Source of the DNA: an uncultured Desulfobulbaceae bacterium
GTDB lineage: Bacteria; Desulfobacterota; Desulfobulbia; Desulfobulbales; Desulfobulbaceae
Reading direction: 5' to 3'
Length of the DNA stretch: 8,784 nucleotides
Assembly (NCBI GenBank): GCA_947260045.1
Contig: CAMYOP010000181.1
Coordinates: forward strand, 5,992-14,775
Within the stretch, counting starts at the first letter, position 1. Each line of letters starts with the position of its first letter. Below are positions 1 to 6,014 of the stretch, one piece after another. The position numbers and the translations under genes are program-made. The notes under the pieces are model-generated. The model worked only from the letters and a program-made list of their open reading frames with translations, searched no databases and was not told the origin of the DNA.

Positions 1-1221
1 ACTATACCTGTTTAAAACTTCCTGGGCTTGCCGCCTGCCTAAAATCTCTTCCTGAAGCTCTTTGTTTGCATCATGCAACTTGCTGGTACGCTCAAAAATT
101 CTTTTCTCCATTATTTCATTAGCTTGCTGCAATTCTTTTTCAGCCTGGCTAAGCTGTGTAATCTTACCTAGAAGCTGGGCGGTCATATTGTTAAACGCAT
201 TCGCCAGCGTATCAATCTCATAGTATCCACCTTTTTCAGCCTTACTCGCAAAATCACCATTATTAATAGCCTCTGTAGTCGAGACCAAAGACTCAATTGG
301 GATTGCCACCTTGTTCACAATTACCAGGCCTAGACCAACAGCAATGATTAGAAAAAGGGTCAACATGAACAGGGAGACCATAATAGTCTTATATGAGAGT
401 GAGAGAGCCTCTCTTACAGGAATTTCACTAACGGCAAATAATGACTGAGTGCCCAGGCGAAATTGTTCACTTGATGATATGACCAGCTCACCACCCAGTC
501 CTGGCTGAAATCCTGGGGTGGACACAGGGTGCACCCTGGTGGTACGCAAGACAACAGAAGGATTAGGATGAGCAACAACTTTTCCTGTTTCATCAGTGAT
601 ATAGAGAACACCTGTTGCCCCTACCGCCCTGGAAACAACAGAATCCCAGACCTGACGTAAACGAATCTTGCCAAGCAACACCCCGTCTACCTTTCCTGAC
701 CTGTAATTTATAAGGGGTATCGACATATTCAGGTGCGGCTCAAGGTTCTTGCTATCAAAAAAAACTGGCCCGTAATATGGTTTTTCAGTGGAAAGAACCA
801 TAAGAAAATCTTTCATCCGTGCATGCGACGTCAAATCTTCTCGAGTAAACGTCTCTGTCCGTGACAGGTGAACAAGTTCCATGCCTTCACGGTCAAGCAA
901 CATAATCTCCTGCACTACATTATCATGATGCTGATCTTTATTAGATTGCAGGTATGAGATGAGGGCATATTGTTTTTCCACATCAAGGCTGAGCAAATCA
1001 CTGCCATGGACAGCAAAATTAAATTTCGACTCATATTCATGGATTGCAACCATGATTTCGCCAACAGCCCGCTTCATGACTTCGGATTGTAAAGTGACCG
1101 CAGCCTTCTTTTGTGATTGAAAAGACAGCCAGCAAATAACAAGGCTTAAGCTGACAAGAGGAATGGCAACAAGGAGAACATAGGTAAAGGTAAGTTTATT
1201 CCTGAGGCTTTTATTTTTCAT
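1..1221 (-). CDS. Cache-HAMP membrane sensor protein, probable histidine kinase (C-terminus beyond window)
   Basis: This is the N-terminal 407 residues of a transmembrane signal-transduction protein; the frame is open to position 1 and the output domain is off the window. A short basic N-terminus precedes a first membrane helix (about residues 11-32). A long extracytoplasmic region (about 40-275) follows, with Cache-like sequence including DREGMELVHLS and a second subdomain reading ITDETGKVVAHPNPSVVL. The second membrane helix is at about 279-303 and a HAMP domain at about 300-352 (IPIESLV, then FNNMTAQL). A coiled coil (about 355-400) contains the EKRIFERTSKLHDANKELQ type motif that usually leads into a PAS or HisKA domain. 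A histidine kinase is most likely, but a diguanylate cyclase output cannot be excluded. It begins 20 bp after the stop of the substrate-binding protein gene, so the pair probably forms one operon in which the binding protein supplies the ligand. The ATG at 1221 has only a weak ribosome binding site, consistent with coupling to the upstream gene. Confidence 0.88.
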   Translation of the reverse strand, partial: MKNKSLRNKLTFTYVLLVAIPLVSLSLVICWLSFQSQKKAAVTLQSEVMKRAVGEIMVAIHEYESKFNFAVHGSDLLSLDVEKQYALISYLQSNKDQHHDNVVQEIMLLDREGMELVHLSRTETFTREDLTSHARMKDFLMVLSTEKPYYGPVFFDSKNLEPHLNMSIPLINYRSGKVDGVLLGKIRLRQVWDSVVSRAVGATGVLYITDETGKVVAHPNPSVVLRTTRVHPVSTPGFQPGLGGELVISSSEQFRLGTQSLFAVSEIPVREALSLSYKTIMVSLFMLTLFLIIAVGLGLVIVNKVAIPIESLVSTTEAINNGDFASKAEKGGYYEIDTLANAFNNMTAQLLGKITQLSQAEKELQQANEIMEKRIFERTSKLHDANKELQEEILGRRQAQEVLNRYS

Positions 1222-1241
1222 GAAAAATAAACAGTGAAAAG

Positions 1242-2102
1242 TTATCGAACAATAATATTTGCTCTCTGGAGTATATGATCAGGGATGGTCATCTCAATTT
1301 TTCTTGCTACACTTAAATCAATTTTCAGAAAAAAATCAGCTGTTTCAACAGGAAGATCTGCAGGTGAAATCCCTTTAAGAATTTTACCTGCCATCCGACT
1401 GACCTGTTTGCCCAGCAGAAAATTCTCTTTTCCATAGGAGAGCATCACACCTCCACCATGACTTTGATGCGTAGAAGAAATAACAGGTATTTTTCGAGCA
1501 AATCCGACCTCACCCAGCCTGTTGATATAATCATGGTACAAGTTTGAACTGATAAGAAAAATTCCGTCTACATCCTCTGGCATAAATGCTAATTTCTGAT
1601 TGAGCTCTGCCATCTCTTCATACGCCTCAGGCATAACTTCAATGTTAATCTTTCGGGCGATTTCTTTTAGGTCCTCAACACCCCTTAATGAGGCATTATT
1701 GGATGGCTGAAATGGCACATAAACCTTTTCTATTGCCGGATTAACTTTTTTGAACCACTCAAGGGCCTTTCCCGTGCTTCCCCGAACCCTCACTCCCGTA
1801 ACATTACCACCAGGCTGCCGTAAGGACTGAACTATTCCAGATTTCTGAGGCGAATAAACAGGCCCAAACACAACTGGTATTTTTGTGCCAGCAACAGCTT
1901 TTACCACTTTTTTGGTAAAAGGGGTTGTCATTGAAAAGATGAGATCAACTTCAGACTCTAGCACATCCTCAAGCACACCATCAATATCTTGCATCGAAAT
2001 AGGACTATCAATAAAATACTTGATGGAATTTGAGGATGCAAATCCCTGCTCGGCCATCCCCTCCTTGAAGCCCTGTACAACAGCAGTAGTCGATAGGTAC
2101 AT
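1242..2102 (-). CDS. ABC-type substrate-binding protein body (ABC_sub_bind family), 5' end frameshifted
   Basis: The 286-residue frame is the ligand-binding body of a periplasmic binding protein of the ABC_sub_bind (PF04392, TrpX-like) type. Recognisable family features are VVQGFKEGMAEQGF near the start, DLIFSMTTPFTKKVV, KIPVVFGPVYSP, the RQPGGNVTGV stretch before the hinge, VPFQPSNNASLRGVEDL, and a C-terminal GKQVSRMAGKILKGISPADLPVE segment. Family members are exported, yet this frame starts at residue MYLSTTA inside what should be the first beta strand and has no signal peptide. The missing lipoprotein leader is found directly upstream in another frame (2103-2206). A TGA at 2123-2121 blocks extension in this frame. 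An AAAAGGAA stretch at 2118-2111 lies 9 nt before the ATG at 2102, so a leaderless product could be made, but I think the gene is frameshifted. No permease or ATPase gene is next to it; the neighbour is a sensor kinase-like gene, suggesting a role in sensing more than in transport. Confidence 0.85.
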   Translation of the reverse strand: MYLSTTAVVQGFKEGMAEQGFASSNSIKYFIDSPISMQDIDGVLEDVLESEVDLIFSMTTPFTKKVVKAVAGTKIPVVFGPVYSPQKSGIVQSLRQPGGNVTGVRVRGSTGKALEWFKKVNPAIEKVYVPFQPSNNASLRGVEDLKEIARKINIEVMPEAYEEMAELNQKLAFMPEDVDGIFLISSNLYHDYINRLGEVGFARKIPVISSTHQSHGGGVMLSYGKENFLLGKQVSRMAGKILKGISPADLPVETADFFLKIDLSVARKIEMTIPDHILQRANIIVR

Positions 2103-2206
2103 ATAATTATTTCCTTTTGCTCAGGATCTTCAAAAACGCAACCCATCAGCGATAGAGCAAAAATGCTGATAGTTAACGCTCTACTGAGGAGCTCATTATG
2201 AAACAT
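2103..2206 (-). pseudogene. Displaced lipoprotein signal-peptide exon of the substrate-binding protein (frameshift)
   Basis: From an ATG at 2206 the frame encodes a basic start, a hydrophobic core (RALTISIFALSL) and a lipobox LMGC with the lipidated cysteine at residue 23. The mature start is VFEDPEQKEIII, typical of the residues leading into the first beta strand of a binding protein. It is preceded by an AAGAGAG ribosome binding site at 2220-2214 with a 7-nt spacer, so this is the natural start. After about residue 35 the frame turns into non-protein-like sequence (LLLLYRASRRGW), and the family sequence continues in the other frame from 2102. Adding one base, or removing two (for instance one TA of the ATATAT-like run at 2106-2101), joins the two parts into one protein of about 321 residues. 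Either a genuine inactivating mutation or an assembly error explains it. Confidence 0.75.
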
Positions 2207-2282
2207 GAGACATCTCTCTTAATAAAAAATTACAAAGATTAATCATTTTTCCACCAGCCTTGTCACTTTACCTGGGAACTTT

Positions 2283-2316
2283 ATTATAATGAAGCACGTT
2301 TTTTATGATGAAGCAA
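2283..2316 (-). promoter_or_regulatory. Possible promoter of the lipoprotein/sensor operon with tandem TGCTTCAT sites
   Basis: On the minus strand the order is TGCTTCAT (2315-2308), 11 bp, TGCTTCAT (2296-2289), immediately followed by a perfect -10 hexamer TATAAT (2288-2283), about 77 bp before the lipoprotein ATG. No good -35 hexamer sits 16-18 bp upstream; the direct repeat occupies that place. Tandem sites with a 19-bp period replacing the -35 are the layout of an activator-dependent promoter, as with OmpR/PhoB-type regulators. The factor is not identifiable. Confidence 0.35.
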
Positions 2317-2382
2317 GAAACACCATATTTATATCCAGCTTAATTCACTAATAATTGGCAAAAAGCTCCAGGACAGCCTTTT

Positions 2383-2422
2383 AGAATGAAAAACAAGGTC
2401 TGATTTTCTTTTTTTTCATTCT
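2383..2422. repeat. 11-bp perfect inverted repeat
   Basis: AGAATGAAAAA (2383-2393) is the exact reverse complement of TTTTTCATTCT (2412-2422), with an 18-nt spacer. The arms are A/T-rich, so an RNA stem would be weak; a protein-binding dyad or chance are the alternatives. Confidence 0.35.
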
Positions 2423-2761
2423 CCTGCTTAATACTGCCACAAGCTCATTTCCAGAGAACTTCCACCTTTGTTCCTGCAGTTAAACAACATTGTAAAATGT
2501 GTATTCTTCCCTTTTAGTCTCTTCTCACTTTAATTCTTATATTATAGTTATTTGAAGAATTAGAATGGTATTTCCACACAATACATTGACCACCTTCCTA
2601 TACTTTGTTACTCAGCACATATTGACGAAAATCATCGAAAGACTTATGATTCTGCCTACACTGAATGAAATGTATATCTTTAACAAAACTTCCCTTACAT
2701 ATTTTAATTTTCCCACGTTAACATCAGGAAGCACTGCTCAATATCTTCTTTAAAGCTTTTA

Positions 2762-2783
2762 TATAACGTGTTGCCTCAAAGGA
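2762..2783 (+). promoter_or_regulatory. nadA ribosome binding site, with a weak -10-like box before it
   Basis: AAAGGA at 2778-2783 lies 6 nt before the nadA ATG (2790) and fixes that start. TATAAC at 2762-2767 resembles a -10 box but lacks a -35 partner at normal spacing and sits very close to the start codon, so the promoter call is weak while the ribosome binding site is good. Confidence 0.5.
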
Positions 2784-2789
2784 CTGATT

Positions 2790-3845
2790 ATGATAGCAAA
2801 ACCCTCTAACAATTCCTCAATTCCAGAATTAAAACAAATCATTATCCCAAAACATCCTGAATGGCCGAAGCTAACAGCGGCGGAAAAGACAGAACTAAAA
2901 GAATACATCAAAAAGTTATTAAAAGAGCAAAACGCAGTACTTGCAGCCCACTATTATACAACTGCAGATCTCCAGGAACTCGCTGAAGAAACAGGTGGCT
3001 GTGTAGCAGACTCCCTGGAAATGGCCAGATTTGGCACAACCCAAAACGCTTCCACTCTCGTTGTTGCCGGGGTTCGGTTCATGGGGGAAACTTCCAAGAT
3101 ACTCAATCCTGAAAAACGAGTCTTAATGCCAGACCTTAGCGCGACCTGCTCTTTGGATGAGGGCTGCCCGGCTGAAGAATTTAAAGCCTTTTGCGACCTG
3201 TATCCTGATCACACAGTTGTCGTGTACGCCAACACCAGTGCGGAGGTCAAAGCCATTTCAGACTGGGTGGTAACCTCAGCAATTGCCCTGCCAATTGTAG
3301 AACATCTTGCTCAAAAAGGAGAAAAGGTACTCTGGGGCCCAGACAAACATCTGGGATCCTATGTACAGAAAATGACAGGTGTGGAGATGGTTCTATGGCC
3401 GGGGTCATGTGTTGTCCATGAAGAATTCAAATCTGTCGCCCTGGAACGCATTATCAAACTGCATCCTGATGCTGCAGTTCTTGTTCACCCTGAATCACCT
3501 GAAAACATTGTAAAACTGGCCGATGTCGTTGGTTCAACGACGGCGCTTATTAAGGCGGTTGGCAGTATGGACAACAAAGAATTCATTGTTGCCACTGATA
3601 AAGGAATTTTTTACAAAATGCAGCAGGCCGCCCCTGACAAAACTTTAATCGAAGCACCAACAATTGGTGTTGGCGCAACCTGTCAGGCCTGTGCCGAATG
3701 TCCCTGGATGGGCATGAACAGTCTGCAAAACCTCGCTGAAACGTTGGAGAAAGGGACAAACGAAATCCATATCGAGCCCTCTATCAGGGAAAAAGCTGTC
3801 ATTCCGATCCAGAGAATGCTCGACTTTGCAGCTACCAGGAAATAG
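2790..3845 (+). CDS. nadA: Quinolinate synthase A
   Basis: NadA is the cytoplasmic [4Fe-4S] enzyme that condenses iminoaspartate with dihydroxyacetone phosphate to quinolinate, the precursor ring of NAD. The 351-residue product matches the family length. The three cluster ligands are Cys120 (ATCSLDEGCP), Cys207 (LWPGSCVVHEEF) and Cys304 (CAECPWMGMN); their spacings of 87 and 97 residues equal those of E. coli Cys113, Cys200 and Cys297. The family's CxxCxxC is present as Cys298, Cys301, Cys304. Substrate-site motifs AAHYYTTADLQELA (52-65), YANTSAEVKA (146-155), HPESP (233-237) and the GSTT turn (248-251) are all visible. Its partners nadB and nadC are not adjacent, so it appears to be a single-gene unit. 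It is followed 45 bp later by the convergent end of the ygbA-like gene, with no clear terminator between. Nothing suggests damage. Confidence 0.97.
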   Translation: MIAKPSNNSSIPELKQIIIPKHPEWPKLTAAEKTELKEYIKKLLKEQNAVLAAHYYTTADLQELAEETGGCVADSLEMARFGTTQNASTLVVAGVRFMGETSKILNPEKRVLMPDLSATCSLDEGCPAEEFKAFCDLYPDHTVVVYANTSAEVKAISDWVVTSAIALPIVEHLAQKGEKVLWGPDKHLGSYVQKMTGVEMVLWPGSCVVHEEFKSVALERIIKLHPDAAVLVHPESPENIVKLADVVGSTTALIKAVGSMDNKEFIVATDKGIFYKMQQAAPDKTLIEAPTIGVGATCQACAECPWMGMNSLQNLAETLEKGTNEIHIEPSIREKAVIPIQRMLDFAATRK

Positions 3846-3890
3846 TTAGAATGAGCAAAGCAGCACCATTTAAATCAAGCAAAATATTTC

Positions 3891-4265
3891 TTATTTCAAC
3901 TGCTTCTTAGGGCCTGCTTTTTTTCGTAATCCATCCAGCAGGTGCCCTATGGCAAGCACAGGATGCTGCCATATCATGCGGGGGCCAGCATAACGCATGA
4001 CCACCTGTATTTTCTCTCTCAAGCTTGGCTTATAACAATGAACCTGGCAATTGCCGCAGGTGGTTTTATTTTCCTGAAAAGGACATGCCCTCAGTCGTAA
4101 ACCTGCATAATCGAGCAGTTCCTGACAATCCTGACAAAGCTCCTTGCCGGTGTTATGGTGATCCCGGCAATAGAGATGAATCATACACCGTACAGTTTTA
4201 TATTCCCTTTTCATCCTGGGGTGAGAAAAAGACATTGTGTCACTTGGCAATATTGTTTTTTCCAT
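3891..4265 (-). CDS. YgbA family protein (nitrous oxide-stimulated promoter family)
   Basis: This small cysteine-rich protein matches the YgbA_NO family (PF11756). Seen here are the signature RCMIHLYCRDHHNTGKELC, DCQELLDYAGLRLRACPF, TTCGNCQVHCYKP and MRYAGPRMIWQHPVLAIGHL. Cysteines at 33, 44, 47, 61, 70, 73 and 77 plus the HH pair at 36-37 would suit metal or Fe-S binding, which is an inference. In E. coli, ygbA is induced by nitrosative stress under NsrR; its biochemical role is not established to my knowledge. It is the last gene of the deaminase/radical SAM cluster. The start is uncertain: ATG 4265 overlaps the upstream gene by 26 bp and has AGAGGTGG too close to it. ATG 4235, 4 nt after the upstream stop, and ATG 4214, nearest the conserved region, are alternatives. 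I keep the longest frame. All conserved residues lie downstream of every candidate. Confidence 0.9.
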   Translation of the reverse strand: MEKTILPSDTMSFSHPRMKREYKTVRCMIHLYCRDHHNTGKELCQDCQELLDYAGLRLRACPFQENKTTCGNCQVHCYKPSLREKIQVVMRYAGPRMIWQHPVLAIGHLLDGLRKKAGPKKQLK

Positions 4266-5274
4266 CCACCTCTTGCTTCAAGAGACAACAGGATATACGA
4301 TGTTTTGGCGTACCATCCCCCTGGTACTCAATGTTTTCCGGCTGCAGTAATTTATTCATGACACACCCTTCAGGGATGGATAAAGGAAAGAAACGATCTT
4401 CGTTAAGTCCTTCCGTTTTCTGTAATTGATCGTCTTCAATACAAAGGCTGTGAATGGGATAATCTTCACAGAGAGGACACCTGTACACTCTGCCGTTTGG
4501 AAAAATAAAATAATTTTCAGCCACATTGCCAGCGCACTCAAACACTTCACCAGGATCAAGATAGACCTTGGGGAAGATCACATGAAGTCCTTTCTCAGCA
4601 GCACTCTGTGCTATCCCTGGAACTATATCCAGCCATTGTTCAGGGGTAACCTGCCAATTACTCTCTTGTCCGGGTATTCTTTCAGCCGGTTTTCCACGCA
4701 GCCCTATCACCTGGATAAAAAAACGTTTTATGCCAATATCTGATAATAATGCAGGCATTTTGTGGAGATGCTCTATATTGCGACTGCTCACCGTATAAAT
4801 TGCACTGGTGTTAAATTTTTTCTCCACTGCTCTGCGCATATTGCCCGTACAAATCTCAAAAACCCCTTCACCCCGTATTGGATCGTTTACAGAAGGATCA
4901 GGTCCATCGAGGCTGAAACTTAAATAATCCAGCTCCTGGGGAGTGATGCGGTTGAGAAGATCATGAAACAGATAACCATTTGAATCTACTGTGACTGTAT
5001 AATTCATTGATTTGGCCGCCCGAATAATGGCAGGCAAATCAGGATGCATGGTCGGTTCACCACCTAGTAAAATCAGGTTTGATGGTTGATCTTTTCGGGC
5101 AAAGAGTTGCAACCAACGAAATATAAGCTCTTTAGAAAGAGTGGCCGTACCATGCTGGGGAGGATTTATATAACAATGACTGCATGAAAGGTTACAGGCC
5201 GTGAGAATATGGAAAAAAACGTTCCTCTCACCCAACTTAAAGCCTACAGTCCTGGCAATTGTTTTCTGGGTCAT
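4240..5274 (-). CDS. Radical SAM protein with cysteine-rich, SPASM-like C-terminus
   Basis: The 344-residue product is a radical SAM enzyme. The CxxxCxxC cluster motif is CNLSCSHC (Cys27, Cys31, Cys34), followed by GGEPT (71-75) for SAM binding, DSNGYL (98-103) and LSFSLDGPDPSVND (118-131), the usual barrel motifs. The C-terminal part holds Cys247, Cys266, Cys269, Cys278, Cys304, Cys329 and Cys330, including FPNGRVYRCPLC, which resembles a SPASM auxiliary-cluster region. Substrate is unknown; peptide-modifying and cofactor-making enzymes both have this build. The open frame extends upstream to 5412, but those 46 codons overlap the deaminase gene in another frame and look non-native. ATG 5274 starts 4 nt after the deaminase stop and is followed by ordinary family sequence, so I chose it. 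The downstream ygbA-like gene overlaps or abuts the stop. Tight packing implies co-translation of all three. No precursor-peptide gene is visible nearby. Confidence 0.92.
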   Translation of the reverse strand: MTQKTIARTVGFKLGERNVFFHILTACNLSCSHCYINPPQHGTATLSKELIFRWLQLFARKDQPSNLILLGGEPTMHPDLPAIIRAAKSMNYTVTVDSNGYLFHDLLNRITPQELDYLSFSLDGPDPSVNDPIRGEGVFEICTGNMRRAVEKKFNTSAIYTVSSRNIEHLHKMPALLSDIGIKRFFIQVIGLRGKPAERIPGQESNWQVTPEQWLDIVPGIAQSAAEKGLHVIFPKVYLDPGEVFECAGNVAENYFIFPNGRVYRCPLCEDYPIHSLCIEDDQLQKTEGLNEDRFFPLSIPEGCVMNKLLQPENIEYQGDGTPKHRISCCLLKQEVDGKNNIAK

Positions 5275-5278
5275 GCTT

Positions 5279-5785
5279 TCACTTCTGCTTAAGGGTATAA
5301 CGTTCGAGCATACTGCCCCGCCAATAAGAATATTGTTGAAAAAAGTCCTTAAATAATTGCAGGCATTCGGCCCGCAGAACATCTGGAAGTAAGTCCACAT
5401 CCATTTGGGCATATAATGGAGCTAGACCGGTGAGATTTAACTTGGTTCCGCCTCCCATGATATCCTCATATCCCCAGACAAAACGCCTGATACCAGAAAG
5501 CAGCATGGTCGTATAACACATAAGGCAGGGTTCCATTGTTGAATAGAGCGTTATCTCACTACAATCAAAACCAGGCCGCGACAAAAGGAGTTGCCGCAGT
5601 GTTACAACTTCTGCATGATCCACTTCATTTAGTTCTACGCCAGCACTGTTTTGACGATGGCCAGTGGCCACAACCTCATCATGAGCGACAAAAACGCAAC
5701 CAACAGGAAATTCTCCTGCAGCAAAAGCCTTTTTCGCCTGCCCAAGTGCCAGCTGCATAAATTGAGTATGTTTGTTCTGTGCCAT
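5279..5785 (-). CDS. Zinc-dependent nucleoside/nucleobase deaminase, TadA-like
   Basis: The product belongs to the cytidine/deoxycytidylate deaminase superfamily. With the chosen start it has 168 residues, close to the 167 of E. coli TadA. Zinc ligand and proton shuttle are in DHAEVVTLR (His57, Glu59), and the other ligands are in MEPCLMC (Cys87, Cys90). FPVGCVFVAHDEVVATGH is the usual first strand pair, and AECLQLFKDFF the last helix. It differs from true TadA: NEVDHAE replaces the DPTAHAE type motif, and GYEDIMGGGTKLNLTGL replaces the KTGAAGSL loop. A paralogue acting on a free base, nucleoside or nucleotide is therefore more likely than the tRNA enzyme. The longest frame starts at a TTG at 5869 and adds 28 residues unlike the family; ATG 5785 fits the family start and is preceded by AAGAGAG, though only 2 nt away, so ATG 5803 remains possible. 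It is first in a tight cluster with the radical SAM and YgbA-like genes. Confidence 0.88.
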   Translation of the reverse strand: MAQNKHTQFMQLALGQAKKAFAAGEFPVGCVFVAHDEVVATGHRQNSAGVELNEVDHAEVVTLRQLLLSRPGFDCSEITLYSTMEPCLMCYTTMLLSGIRRFVWGYEDIMGGGTKLNLTGLAPLYAQMDVDLLPDVLRAECLQLFKDFFQQYSYWRGSMLERYTLKQK

Positions 5786-6014
5786 ATCTCTCTTGTATTT
5801 CATAAATAGACTCAGCACACCTTCTGAAAGGAGCACCCAAACATAATAAAAAATTCTGATTACCCACAAACCTCAGCTTTAAGCTTCAAAGGAAGAGGAC
5901 CGATTTTATTTTTCCGTTCAATTCGGGAGACAGAATAATTTTCGCTTAAATAACGCGAAAAAAATTCAGTCCCCTATGGTTTGAGGAAAAATTGAGATAT
6001 GGTCTCTGTCAAAG
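5786..6014. other. Intergenic region upstream of the deaminase cluster
   Basis: These 229 bp lie between the end of the two-zinc-ribbon gene and the deaminase start. No gene is supported. A dyad TTTTCGC/GCGAAAA (5939-5945 and 5955-5961, 9-nt loop) is present but lacks a following T-run on either strand. A minus-strand promoter for the deaminase cluster may lie here; TTGTGG and TATTAT separated by only 15 bp (around 5869-5843) is the nearest match and is poor. Whether the two minus-strand units are joined by read-through cannot be decided. Confidence 0.45.

Larger units (their letters stand above)
2207..2789. other. AT-rich intergenic region between divergent sensor operon and nadA
   Basis: This 583-bp stretch separates the minus-strand lipoprotein/sensor operon from plus-strand nadA. 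I see no convincing gene: the only long frame (2565-2753, plus) has no good ribosome binding site and resembles translated AT-rich DNA. The region contains a TATAAT box on the minus strand (2288-2283), two copies of ATGAAGCA 19 bp apart (2289-2296 and 2308-2315), an 11-bp perfect inverted repeat (2383-2393 with 2412-2422), and AT-rich sequence before nadA. It must hold the promoters of both divergent units. Confidence 0.6.

Noticed and set aside
2565..2753. Plus-strand 62-codon frame before nadA
   Set aside because: No proper ribosome binding site, AT-rich composition typical of intergenic DNA, and no recognisable domain.
3909..3948. Inverted repeat AGGGCCTGCT / AGCAGGTGCCCT as a terminator between nadA and the ygbA-like gene
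   Set aside because: It lies inside the ygbA-like coding end, needs a bulge, and its T-run is in the loop and not after the stem.
4025..4429. Plus-strand 134-codon frame opposite the ygbA-like and radical SAM genes
   Set aside because: Antisense shadow of two well-supported genes; its translation has no family-like sequence.
5275..5412. N-terminal 46-codon extension of the radical SAM frame
   Set aside because: It overlaps the well-supported deaminase coding sequence in another frame; ATG 5274 gives a normal family start 4 nt after the deaminase stop.
5786..5869. N-terminal 28-residue extension of the deaminase with a hydrophobic stretch
   Set aside because: It starts at TTG, looks like AT-rich leader DNA, and the superfamily begins near ATG 5785; a membrane anchor would be unexpected.
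5939..5961. TTTTCGC/GCGAAAA hairpin as a terminator
   Set aside because: Only 7 bp with few G-C pairs, and no T-run follows on either strand.
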